Assembly: GCA_029582165.1 (NCBI GenBank)
Contig: CM055882.1
Coordinates: 12,726,501-12,790,500, forward strand
Origin: Portulaca oleracea
Taxonomy: Eukaryota; Streptophyta; Magnoliopsida; Caryophyllales; Portulacaceae
DNA: 64,000 nucleotides
Direction: 5' to 3'
Below the pieces are notes generated by a model. It was not told the DNA's origin, did no database searches, and was given only the letters and a program-made list of their open reading frames with translations. A program made the translations under genes and the position numbers. Position 1 is the first letter of the stretch; each line of letters starts with the position of its first letter. Below, in pieces: positions 10,629-20,789 of the stretch.

Positions 10629-11803
10629 CCAGAATGAACAAAAGCCTCCTCATAATCTTGTGGCTCATTACAGTCCAGATAAGAACCCAAATTGAAATTT
10701 TCAGATGAAACATTGGAACAATGAATAGCATCAGTATGTAAGTTTGTTATACAATAGAAACAAGTCTCATAGTCATTTAGATAAGCTGGGCTTTTATGTG
10801 TTCTACTAGACTTTCTGATAGGCTGAATTAATTCATTTGGGACTTCATCATTTTGCACTTCTCCTTGGTTATCAGCAGGAGGATCAGCTAGGTATCTTTG
10901 TGATGTTTGGTCATGGTTAATATCACTACTGATGTAATCTAGGAGAGGACAATTGTCATTGGAAATGGGATTATGTTGAAGCAGATCTTTATGTGCTTGA
11001 AAAGGAAACACATTCTCATAGAAAATCACATCTCTAGAAGGAAATATGTTATGGTTGTCTAAAGAGTAAAGTTTATATGCCTTTTTACCTTGGGGATATC
11101 CAAGAAATATGCATTTTTCTGCTCTGTTTTGAAACTTATCTCTCCCTTGTTTAAGTGTGCTAGCATAACAAAGACAGCCAAAAACCTTTAAGTGATCATA
11201 TGAAGGTTTCTTTCCATAGAGTTGTTCATAGGGACTTTTTCCTTTTAGGATGGGTGTAGGAATCCTATTAATAATATGTGCTGCAGTTAAGATACTTTCC
11301 CCCCAAAATTTCAATGGTAAGGAAGATTCAAACATAAGGGCTCTAGCAACCTCTAGTAAATGTTGATGCTTTCTCTCAACTACCCCATTTTGTTGGGGTC
11401 TTTGAACACAACTAGTTTCATGTAAAATGCCTTTATCAGAGAAAAATTTAATAGCAGCATCACTTCTACCTATTTCCAGAGCATTATCAGATCTGACTTT
11501 CTTTACATTAGCATCAAATTGATTCTTTGCCATAGCAATGAAAGATTGAAGTAAACTAAAGGCCTCACTTTTGGTAGTCATTAAGAGAACCCAAGTGTAT
11601 CTAGTGTAGTCATCAACTATGGTGAGGAAGTATCTATGGCCACGATGGCTTTTAGTGTGAAAGGGACCCCAAGTATCCACATGAACAAGCTCAAAAGGTG
11701 AGGTGGAAGATGTAATACTAGACTGAAAAGGCAGACATTTCTGTTTAGCTCTATGACAAACATCACAGTTATTTTGCACATAATTGTTGCAAACAATTTC
11801 CAT
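10601..11803 (-). pseudogene. copia integrase
   Basis: The zinc-binding end is CDVCHRAKQK. The DDE core is VHVDTWGPF (Asp), VRSDNALEI (Asp) and QQNGVVERKHQ (Glu). The C-terminal copia motif KVFGCLCYAST and the RSSRTHKSPAYLNDY linker follow. All catalytic residues are present and about 400 residues are uninterrupted. The frame changes at about 10610, where RT begins in another frame. It would insert the cDNA and make a 5-bp TSD. Confidence 0.9.
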
Positions 11804-11806
11804 GGG

Positions 11807-12285
11807 TTAGAGTTTCATTCTAGATTTGGACATATGTCCTAGTATCTTATGCCAAGTTTCACTATCAATAGAACAAGCAAACTTATTACAAGTATCTACA
11901 AGATTGGAAGAACAATGTGTATCAATCTTTTGTATCAAAACATTACTGTCTAAAAAATACAGCCCACTGTCTTCTTTACCAATGATCACTGGCCTCCTCA
12001 TCGAAGGGCCCTGCATTAAGCATTTTTTCTCAGTAAAGTTAATGTGGCAGTGCAATTGTTCACATAATTTCTTGATTGATATAAGATTGAATTTAAACGT
12101 GGGTACATATAAGACATTAGTCAGGGCTAAACTCTTTCCAATGCCTAATTTTCCATGTTTAGTAACACGAATCACATTATCATTTGGTAGTTTTATTTCA
12201 ACAGGTTTAGCAAGATCCTCCAAAGAATGTAGCAGGTTATAGTCATTACACATGTGATCACTAGCACCTGAATCAATTATCCAAT
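11807..12285 (-). pseudogene. copia protease and pre-integrase region
   Basis: The catalytic motif DSGASDHM lies just upstream of MCNDYNLLHS (12253), and the pre-integrase region with ETWHKILGHMS follows. An in-frame TAA after RMKL (near 11805) separates it from the integrase, which is otherwise in the same frame. Confidence 0.85.
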
Positions 12286-12429
12286 CCTTCTTGGTTACAG
12301 TACAAGAACAGACAGTAACATTGGAAGAGCCTTTAAGGATTGAGGAAGGGATGTTACCTAAGATGGCGTCATTGTCTTTGTCAGAACTAGAAGCATCATT
12401 ACTTACAAGATTGTCAAGCAGCTGCTGCA

Positions 12430-13336
12430 GGACTTGCTTAGCTTGATCTTGGCTTATTTTGTGTGAAGGAGAATTCCCAGGTCCTTCTTGAACAGTAGCG
12501 CCCTTCTCACGATCTTGCCATACATTATAGGCTGCCTTTCGTGTGTTCTATTGAGTCGGAGATTTGTTTTGTTGTTTGTTTTGGCCCCTTGGAGGATAAC
12601 CGTGTGCCCTGTCTTCTTGCAATGGTCACAGAATAAAATCGTCCTCTTATCATCTTGTTTTGCCTTTTGTGCACCTTTGCTCGCATAAAGAGATGTTGAA
12701 TCTGAGAAAATCCCTGATTGATCTCGAATTTGTCGTTGTTTCTCTTCTTGAGATAGGATGGCATAGACTTTGTTGAGAGTTGGAAGAGGCGAAATCATCA
12801 ATATGTTACCTCGAACCGTAGTGTAACTATCATTGAGACCCATCAAGAACTGAAGAAGCTTCTATTCTTCAAAATGTTCTTCAAATTGTTTGTTGATTGG
12901 GGGTTTGCAAGTACATTTCCCACAACCAAATTTGGGGAAATTGCTTACAAAACCAATTTCCTCCCACAGTTTCTTGGCTTTAGTGTATCCCAAACCTCTC
13001 ATCGAGTTCATCCCAAAGATCTTGTGCTACTGTAGAATAAAGGACACTGTCGCGAATGTCCTTGTGCAAGGAATTGAGAATCCAGGAGATGACCATGTGA
13101 TTTCCCCTATTCCAGTAGGGTAATCGCGGATCATCTGCATTTGGACACTAGAGAGACCCATCGACAAAAGCAATCTTGTGTTTCGCAGTGAGAGCAATGG
13201 TTGCTGACCTTTTCCAGCTATCGAAATCATCTCCGGTAAACACATCGGAGACAAGAGGTATGCCTGGCTGGTCGGACGGATGAGTGAAAAGAGGATCGCA
13301 TGGATCGATCACAATTGGGGTTTTCTTTTCAGACAT
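12430..13336 (-). pseudogene. copia gag, broken by stops and frame changes
   Basis: The start at 13336 (MSEKKTPIVIDPCDPLF) is followed by the copia-gag motif GDDFDSWKRSATIAL. An in-frame TAG follows FVDGSL near 13146, and a second stop occurs further on. A later frame (12846-12454) carries MMGLNDSYTTVRGNILM and the first half of a zinc knuckle (CDHCKKTGHT), after which the last Cys is missing. The knuckle was probably shortened by a small deletion with a frame change. Gag would package the RNA; this copy cannot make the full protein. Confidence 0.85.
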
Positions 13337-13409
13337 GGCGAGGCAAAGAGAGGAAGAAGAATCAGATTGCAGCGAAAGGAGGAAGAAGAAGACTTCTTCG
13401 ATTACCGAC

Positions 13410-13421
13410 GCTCTGATACCA
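13410..13421 (-). promoter_or_regulatory. Primer binding site, initiator tRNA-Met
   Basis: The minus strand reads TGGTATCAGAGC immediately after the 5' LTR, complementary to the 3' end of plant tRNA-iMet, the usual copia primer. Confidence 0.93.
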
Positions 13422-13686
13422 TGTGAAGATTCAGCTCAATATGAGTTGAATCAAGGAAAAACGAAAGGGGAACTGAGAATGAGGAAGAAGAAGACTATGA
13501 ATTGATAGAGGAGAAAAGAATACATCCCCAGTTGAGTTCAAAGGAGAGAAAAAAAAAACCCTATAAATAGCCCTAAGCCCCAACAACCTGAACGAAAGAA
13601 AAAGAAAGAAAAACAGAAAAGATAAAGAAAACAAAAAACAAAAAACAAAAAATACAAATTACATATTCCTAATATTATTCTTAATA
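13422..13686 (-). repeat. 5' LTR of the copia element
   Basis: 265 bases, with a TATA-like CTATTTATAG on the minus strand near 13560. Its terminal dinucleotides (TA..CA) differ from the usual TG..CA. Confidence 0.93.
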
Positions 13687-13691
13687 CTATT

Positions 13692-15564
13692 CCCTTCCCT
13701 CTTTACATGGGTCCATATGCAAGATGTAAATGACTCCTTAAATGCTAGCACATCACTTACTATAAGATCAAACTCACTAGCTTCAACCTGCTTTGAGATT
13801 GCCTTCCTTACTAGCTGAAGACAATCCAACTCAACCTCCACTCTTTGATAATGGAACCTACTAGCCAGTTTCATGTCATACATAAACGCCTTGGCCTCTG
13901 CGATGTTAGCTGCCCACCATGACCTCACTGTCTTTGCCTCCGCCACCAGTACTTCTCCATTTTTATCCCGAATCACAGCACCCAAGCCCACCCATCCATT
14001 CCTGGAACATGCTGCATCTGTGTTTATCTTTACATTGTCTCCATTTGGTAGTTGCCATCTGGTTGTAAGGATCCTCATAGCTCCCTCCAACCTTGCTTCC
14101 GTCGCCATTGCCTCATTAAACTGCTTGAGTGTTGAGTCCAATCGCCCCTGTATCACTCTCGGATGGGTCTTTTTGTTTTGGAAAACTGCTTCGTTCCTGA
14201 TTTGCCATGACATCCACGCTAGAAACAGGGCTTTTTGTAGTTCCTCAGCTGGGAGCTCCTGCCACCACCCTCGGATGGCGCTTTTGTTCCCGATTGCTCA
14301 AGAGCTATTCTGCTAGGTTCTTGGGCAAGGTGTTTCCACACGTCCGCTACCTCCTCGCACTCAATGATTGCATGTAGCATGGTTTTGCAACCCTTTTTTC
14401 ATCTAGGACAAACCTCGTTTTCGCCAATGTGTCTGCGATGGAGTCCACCTCTTGTGGGGAGGGTCTTTGTGTAGAGCCTCCAGATCATGTGTTTCACTTT
14501 GCCAGTTACTTGGGCCTTCGAAATGCATGGGAGAAAATCATCGAATTCCTCTTCACTGACTGAGATGCCCAGCCAGTATGCTGAAGCTACTGTGAACATC
14601 CCATTATTTGAATAACACCACACCATTTCATCTTTTGGATGTTGTTCACCGATTGGGATTCCTAAGATGAGATTTTTGTCTCTGTCATTAAGTGTCCTGA
14701 TTATTTTTTCCTCATTCCATTCTGTCCCATCAGATGTCATCAGGTCGCTTACATACAGCTCCTCATCCTCCGTTCTCCTTGGTGTTGTCGCCTCTTTCCC
14801 CATCTCATTTATCATCCATGGCTCTCCCCATACATACACTTCTCCCATTGTCGATTCGCCAGCAGAGCCCTTTCTGGAGGAGGTTGATTGCTCCTTGGAT
14901 GCTTCGCCAAATGTAGCTCGGGTTATTCCTTATGCTCTTGCATGGGTCACTTCACTCCTTTGGTAATATTTTTCTTTCATCACTCTAGCCATGAGCGAGT
15001 CGGGTCTTGAGAACAGTCGCCAACCTTGCTTTGCCAGCAAGGCGTTATTAAAGGCGTCGAGTCTTCTAAAGTTGAGGCCCTCAAAGCATCGCGGTTTGCA
15101 CAGGGAGTTCCAACTTTTCCAATGCATCTTCTTACCCTCACTCCCATGCACTGGCCCACCAAAACTTGTCTAACATCCCATGGAGTTCGTCCACCAGTGT
15201 TTGTGGTATTTTGAAGAAGCTCATCAAATACGTGGGCATTGCCTGTAGGACCGCCTTGATGAGCACTTCTTTGCCTGCCATCGAGAGCAATTTCTGTTTC
15301 CACCCTTGTATTCTTTTCCATAGCCGATCTCGCACTCCTTGAAAAATTTCTTTTTTCGATCTTCCCGCTAGAGTTGGGGCTCCGAGGTACTTATTATGCT
15401 TCTCAACTCTCCTCATTCTCAGAATACTGGCTAGTTCGACTTGCTTTCTCTCGTCCACCCTTCGGCTAAAGGTGACTTCCGATTTTTCCAAGTTTACTTT
15501 CTGGTCGGATGCTTTTTCGTACTCATTGAGTATTTCAACCACTTTCAAGCATTCCTGTCGGGTC
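13692..15564 (-). pseudogene. LINE ORF2 C-terminal part: RT end, zf-RVT, RNase H
   Basis: RT end: NKYLGAPTLAGRSKK and GWKQKLLSMAGKEVLIKAV (15587-15138). Next comes a frame change, then GGLNFRRLDAFN (near 15090), a zf-RVT region (14848-14400), and an RNase H domain with INTDAACSRNG (first Asp), EAKAFMYDM (Glu) and ELDCLQLV (Asp). The catalytic acidic residues of RNase H are visible. Several frame changes show that it is dead. Confidence 0.85.
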
Positions 15565-15715
15565 GAATTTCTAAGCCCTTTTCCCACATAAAATTTTTGA
15601 AAAATAGTTTGAATATGAAACGGTTGTTAAAATGGTTGGTTTTTCCAACCATTTTAAATTGGTTGGAATTGGTTGGAAAAAATGGTTGGTAATACACATA
15701 TTTTTAATAGTGCTA

Positions 15716-16385
15716 TGTCTTGTGAGCCTCCTAAATCGAACCCATAACTATATCCCATTCTAAAGCAAACCCTTTTAAAATCGCCAATCTCATCCTTAAA
15801 TAAAAAAAAATTACTCGAACCCATAATTACAGTTCATTAACATAAGTTTAAACTTACCGTTATACTTAAAAAAAACCGTTGGAAAACACCAAGATCTCCC
15901 ATCAAAAACGGGTTAAAAGACCTGATTTTCTACAACCCAAAAAAGCCCAGAACCCATTCGACATTTCATGTCCTTATGAATGTTTTAATTGGATTAAAAG
16001 AGGGTAAATTTTTTATATTGTCTTTTGATTGGATTATCTATTTATGTCCTTCAAATGATTAAATCTTAAGAAATCCATCAATAAATATTGTAAAATTCAT
16101 CATAAATTTATCAATGTTACAACAAAATTCATCAATATAAGAAAATTTATAAATTTGTTAAGAAAATAAATTAGTCGATAAATTGATACTTTAACGCCAC
16201 AAAGCAAACTTAAAAGAAAACTTGTAGCTATTGGGTAAACCTATTTAAACTACATGTGAAAATAGTGTAATTTTTGAAGAGGTGGCAACAATGGATCAAA
16301 AGGTAGAAAATAAGAGAGATTATTTAGACAGTTATTATATTTTAATAATTTTCTATTTATCGCAATGTGAATTTGGGTTAATATT
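15716..16385. other. Non-coding interval
   Basis: AT-rich DNA between the CACTA element and the gypsy LTR. No coding frame, tandem array or recognised repeat was seen. Confidence 0.6.
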
Positions 16386-16389
16386 TATA

Positions 16390-16780
16390 TGGTTGGCCTA
16401 ACATGGTAGACTAATTGTCACCCAGGTCATTCACCCATCACTCCACCACCCTAGTCTACCACCATAGCTTTTGAAGTTAAAAGCATAACTCTTTGATTGT
16501 CAATAAAGTAGATCACCTTTGTTGACAATGGTGAATACTCATTTAATTAAGTAGTTGCAGAGTGACGTTATAAAAGGTCATGCGTGTATCAGTAGAATTC
16601 ACCCAAGCACTGAATCAAGTATTATTATAAAAAAAAAAGTGAGTGTCGCATAAGTTTGAGAGAGTGAAAAGTATAGATTAATCTATCAATTCATCCCAGT
16701 TGAAATATAGAGCCCTTTGATTTGAGAAATTAAATTAGAGTTTAATCTATCCTAACCCATCCTTTACCCATCTGGTCTTA
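16390..16780 (+). repeat. 5' LTR of the gypsy element
   Basis: It matches 23350-23737 over most of its length. It contains a TATA-like GTTATAAAAGG near 16570. The start is estimated from where the two copies begin to align. Confidence 0.75.
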
Positions 16781-16784
16781 AATT

Positions 16785-16796
16785 TGGTATCAGACC
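16785..16796 (+). promoter_or_regulatory. Primer binding site-like sequence
   Basis: TGGTATCAGACC matches the tRNA-iMet primer site except near its end. It lies a few bases after the left LTR. Confidence 0.6.
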
Positions 16797-16799
16797 ATC

Positions 16800-17930
16800 A
16801 GGTTTGATTATCTGTTGAGTTACTGCTTATTGGGTACCTTCAGATCGATCGTCAAACTTATCGATCCACAGTGTACACATCGATTCCTCATCACTAACTT
16901 TATCTTGATTCTTCATCTCCTTCGTGATACATCTTCATCTTGACTTCATCATTTCCATCATCACAAAAATAAATCGACATCGTCATTTCTTTGTTTCTTC
17001 GTAGAATCGTAGCAATTCTTTTTTTAAGTTTCTACCTGTTCCTTTTCAGTAGAGCTCTTACATTGCAGGATATTAATTTTTTTTTTTGGAATTTTGGACG
17101 CTAATAATATGAACTTTGGGTGTATTGGACACTAATAATACGAACTAATTTCTTGGTCACTGGCAATACCAACTATCACTCTATTTTCCACTAATAGTAC
17201 GCCACCGAGTTGGTGTGGGTTTGACTCGCCGGAAACTTGACGTGACATTCAAACATGTGACTTGGACGGTTGGGCTCGTGGAAAAATTTTTTGGCTTTCA
17301 AACAATTTGCCAACTCATCACTCTCACTTATTACACCTCAGTTGACTTATAAAAGAGGTTGACTAAAAATTTAAAAACTAAAACCTAAAATCACTCTTCC
17401 CTCTCTATCACTCAGTTTTGAGGGGGAGTTAAAAAGATTATTTTATTGGAGCAAAAAATTTAAAAACTAAAACCTAAAATCACTGTTTACCATTAATGCA
17501 ATCAACTCAACATCTGAAATCACTCTTCCCTCTCTATCATACAAAACACGCTAAGTCTCGTTCAAAATTCTGATTCTTGTTTCTGAGAACCAAAAACATA
17601 TCCAAGGGTGTTGTCTATGTCGAATTGAGCAGCAGATACAAGATTCGGAGTTGATTCGAAGGGAAGGAAAAGAGCACAACTCCCTAATTAATCGACCATC
17701 TTCGTGTGTTTGATCCTCTACATCTCAGCCTTTTGCTTTGTCCTCGAAAGTGCCCTTTTTTTCTAGTTTGCGTCTTTTATAATTTTTCTTTTCTTTTGTA
17801 TATATCCCTTTAATTTGTTTGTTTCTTTTCTTTTTCCCCATGTATGACGTCGCCAAGATCCTGACGTGGAGGATACAATCATCGTTAAGTCAACGAGTCT
17901 ACTATAGCCGATCTTCAACAAGAGCTCCAA
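16800..17930 (+). other. Gypsy leader region with local duplications
   Basis: Non-coding leader. A block AAATTTAAAAACTAAAACC plus TAAAATCACT occurs at about 17368 and again at about 17458, so part of it is duplicated. A segment near 17090-17215 with TGGACACTAATAATACGAAC-type phrases may be another small insertion. Confidence 0.5.
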
Positions 17931-17933
17931 CGA

Positions 17934-18850
17934 TTGCAAGAACGACTAGCTCGATACGAGGGTCCAACCAATCAATCAAGAGGTGAACAAACCGAAGGCA
18001 ATCATGATGAAGAAAATCCATTTCATCACTTTGATGACTCTTCATCATCAGAAACATTTGTTCCACAGTGTATAGTTCATATCCGATCTCAAGAGCGAGA
18101 TTTGGGTATAAAAGTGGAGATCTCCGATTTTGAAGGAGGTATCCACCCAAATGAGTTCATTGAGTGGTTCCATATTGTCAAATGTGCCTTTGATCTTAAA
18201 CACATACCCGATGACCGCAAAGTCAAATTGATCGCTATTAAACTCAAGAAGCATGCATCGATCTGGTGGGAAAATTTAAAGCAACAACGGGAAAGAGAAG
18301 GTCACAGAAAGATCCGTACATGGGGAAAATGAAGTGAGAACTCAAACGCAAAATTTTTCCTACTCATTATCGGCTTGTTACTTTCTTAAAGCTTCAAAGC
18401 CTGAGACAAGGAGGAAATTTTATTGTCCAATACGTTGCAAAATTCGAGGAACTGTCCATGAAGTGTGACAACTCTGAGCCAGAAGAAAAAAACCGTGGCT
18501 AGATTTCAAGCTCTTGGAGCCCAAAATTCGCGATGTTGTACAACTCCAACAATATTCGACGTTGAATGATGTGTTGAAGTTGTCCCTTAAGTTGAAGATC
18601 AATAGAAAAAAGAAAAAGAAATTTTGAAGGGAACAACAAAAGATGTGCTTAGATACAACACTCCCTTGTCAAATACACCTCCAAGGCCATTCACGTCTCT
18701 ACCACCAAAGAAGGGCGAGGCCTCTACCGGGACAAGCAAACCCACAAGGTTGTGAGGTAGCAATACTCGGCGCTTCAAATGCCAAGGCTTGGAACATTAC
18801 GCATCTGAATGTCTAAATACCAAGATTATCACCTGGAAGAGGAACCTCTT
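17934..18850 (+). pseudogene. gypsy gag with zinc knuckle
   Basis: The frame 17934-18332 carries the retrotransposon gag core (FIEWFHIV-like, KHASIWWENLKQQRE). It breaks after 18330 and continues in other frames to a CCHC-like knuckle (RFKCQGLEHYASEC near 18775). The LQELQERLARYE coiled start upstream is typical of gypsy gag. Confidence 0.75.
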
Positions 18851-18989
18851 GATGAGAGCTTTCAATAAAAAGAAGAAAGCCTAGAAATTGAAGATATTCA
18901 AAAGATTGGATAGGCCAATGAAGGAGAATCATTGGTGATTCGTCGAGTATTAAACGCTTCTTTTGCGGAAGAAGAAAACTGGCTGAGTA

Positions 18990-19550
18990 ACAACATCTTT
19001 CACATGAGATGTACTTCCCAAGGGAAGGTATGTGATGTCATCATTGATAGAGGAAGTTGTGAAAATGTTATTGTCGCGACCATGGTGAAAAAGTAGAAGT
19101 TCCCAACCCAGGATCATCCTTATCCATATAAGCTCACATGGCTGAAAAAGGGCAATGATATTAAGGTCACTAAATGATGCCTTGTTGACTTCTCAATTGG
19201 CAAGAAGTGTCGTGACAAAGTATGGTGTGATGTCATCCCCATGGATGCCTATCACATTCTCCTTGGTCGACCCTAGCAATATGATCGATATGCCATACAT
19301 AGTGGATACAAAAACACGTTACTCATACTCGTTTGGAAAAGATGGAACAAGGATAGTGTTAGCACTGTTCAAAGGTCTAACTCAAAGGAAGCCAGCTTAG
19401 AGGCAGGGCCACATTGTGTCCAGATCTTTGTTCACTCAGGAACTACAAGAATCTGAGAGTGGTTGTGCCTCAGTGCTGCTCTAAGAAAATAAAGGGACCG
19501 AAATGGTCCCTGACCTAGTCAAACCACTCTTACAAGAACTCTAGGAAGTT
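18990..19550 (+). pseudogene. gypsy protease and linker
   Basis: The motif CDVIIDRGSCENVI near 19030 corresponds to the gypsy protease active site (normally D-x-G-S/T). Linker sequence PDLVKPLLQEL near 19510-19540 normally leads straight into the RT start, but here the reading is interrupted by 19551-20780. Confidence 0.75.
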
Positions 19551-20780
19551 GGAGAGGTCTCGAGACCATTTTCCACTTTACTTAACCAAGCAAGGAAGGC
19601 TTCGATGATCAAGGACTTAGAGGGGCGATTCTCTCCGGATTCGGGTGCATCATCGTCAAGCTCGGTCATCGTTTCGCTTGGCAAGGAGCCCCTTTGAGTA
19701 GCGGACTTATCTCGGAGTTAATAAGTGGGTCCACATCAGCTTCTTACCCATATATGTTGTGGAGGTGCTGGGATCGAGCTTGGGCATGGAGAGAAGTAAC
19801 AAAGGAGGAGGAAAAGGGCTATCAGCAGGTCGCGTGATCGTGCAGGTGTCGAGGGACTTGAGTTTTTGGGCGAACGCAAGGGCACGACCATACGGATCAT
19901 TCACACGATCGTGCCACCCCTCCTTAGGCTCTGTAAGTCGGGCCATAGGACCGCACGATCGTACCGAATCTGAGACCTACCCAAGTGGCACCTAGGGGCA
20001 CGACCGTGCAACTCTCTCCCACGGTCATACAATCCTTTCTGGGCCGTCTCACACGATCATGCAATCCCACTGCACGATCGTGCAGTTTCAATTTTTTCGG
20101 CCAAAATTGGGGGTTCAAGTGGTCGCACAATCGTGGCATATGGCCACACGATCATGTCGTCTGGAAAATACGAAGTTCGTCCTTGCTCTCTCTTCTTTTG
20201 AGTTATCTTAATTCCACTTGTAAAGACCCCTTTACCCACACTAATGTATAGCTGAATACCCCCTAAGCTAGGTCATTTGTAATGGGTGCATTGGTTGTAA
20301 TCTCTTAGGTTGTTTTAGACCATTGGATTTGAGCTACGTCTTTCTTGGGGAAGGCTCCTACCCCTTTGCCATTTAACTCATGCGTAGGGAAGAAAGACAT
20401 CAACTTTTGATGATTAATAGATGGTATTTTGAGACCAACTCAAACCCTCTTCAAAATCTTATTACTTTATCCAAATTTTGCATGATTTGGTGATATTTTA
20501 AGTCATTCCTCTATTGATATTAAAGTGATTATTATTTATCATGAGCATGGTGGGATGTTCAATTCTTTGGTGGTGATCAGCTTTATCCCAATCTCATATC
20601 ATTGGTGATTCAAGGTGCTTATTGGTGTTTGATGTTGTGTTGATCAAGTCTGTCAAGGTTATTACAAGTTTTCTCCACTTTTCCACAAGATTTCTTCATT
20701 GATATGGGTGTAATGTTGAACTAAACATAGCAATCCTCAATCCTTCTCTCCCACCATCACCTACACTCTCCTATAGTAAT
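19551..20780. other. Insertion of unknown class with CACGATCGTGC palindromes
   Basis: This 1.2-kb block separates the gypsy protease linker from the RT start (IPVGLPPM at about 20795). It has no coding frame. Copies or variants of CACGATCGTGC lie near 19832, 19903, 19953, 19997, 20051, 20071, 20124 and 20145. The 20071-20084 copy is a perfect 14-base palindrome. It could be a solo LTR or a Helitron-like piece. No TSD was identified. Confidence 0.6.
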
Positions 20781-20789
20781 ACCAAAAGA

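Larger units (their letters stand above)
8875..13686 (-). mobile_element. Near full-length Ty1/copia element with TA..CA LTRs, TSD CTATT
   Basis: Direct repeats CTATT lie at 8870-8874 and 13687-13691. The LTRs at 8875-9130 and 13422-13686 are almost identical apart from small indels in A-rich tracts, which suggests a fairly recent insertion. The tRNA-iMet primer binding site (13410-13421) directly adjoins the 5' LTR, and a polypurine tract adjoins the 3' LTR. The internal region codes gag, protease, integrase, RT and RNase H in copia order. Stops and frameshifts make it non-autonomous. Confidence 0.95.
8724..15564 (-). mobile_element. 5'-truncated LINE with RNase H, poly-A and 10-bp TSD (holds a copia element)
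   Basis: GAATTTCTAA occurs at 8714-8723 and 15565-15574, flanking the element. A poly-T run (8725-8734), the minus-strand poly-A tail, sits at the left. Minus-strand coding blocks run from the RT C-terminal region (from 15564) through zf-RVT (14850-14400) to an RNase H domain (about 14100-13692). That domain resumes after the copia element at 8869 and ends at a stop near 8810. Copia insertion with TSD CTATT splits the RNase H domain between the residues GN and SEAHNLAK. Removing the copia element leaves a LINE of about 2 kb. Confidence 0.88.
8408..15712. mobile_element. CACTA-type mini-element with nested insertions, TSD CTA
   Basis: The left end is CACAACTAAAAATA and the right end read inward is CACTATTAAAAATA. 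The 3-bp direct repeats CTA lie at 8405-8407 and 15713-15715. The subterminal regions (8430-8715 and 15600-15695) are packed with direct and inverted copies of CCAACCATTTT / AAAATGGTTGG. CACTA ends, a 3-bp TSD and subterminal repeats define this superfamily. Without the LINE inside it, the element is only about 450 bases, so it is a non-autonomous derivative with no transposase. The subterminal repeats would be transposase-accessory binding sites, by family analogy. Confidence 0.9.

Noticed and set aside
13410..13421. tRNA-Met gene piece
   Set aside because: Only 12 bases directly next to an LTR: it is the primer binding site. The same holds at 31210 and 29502.
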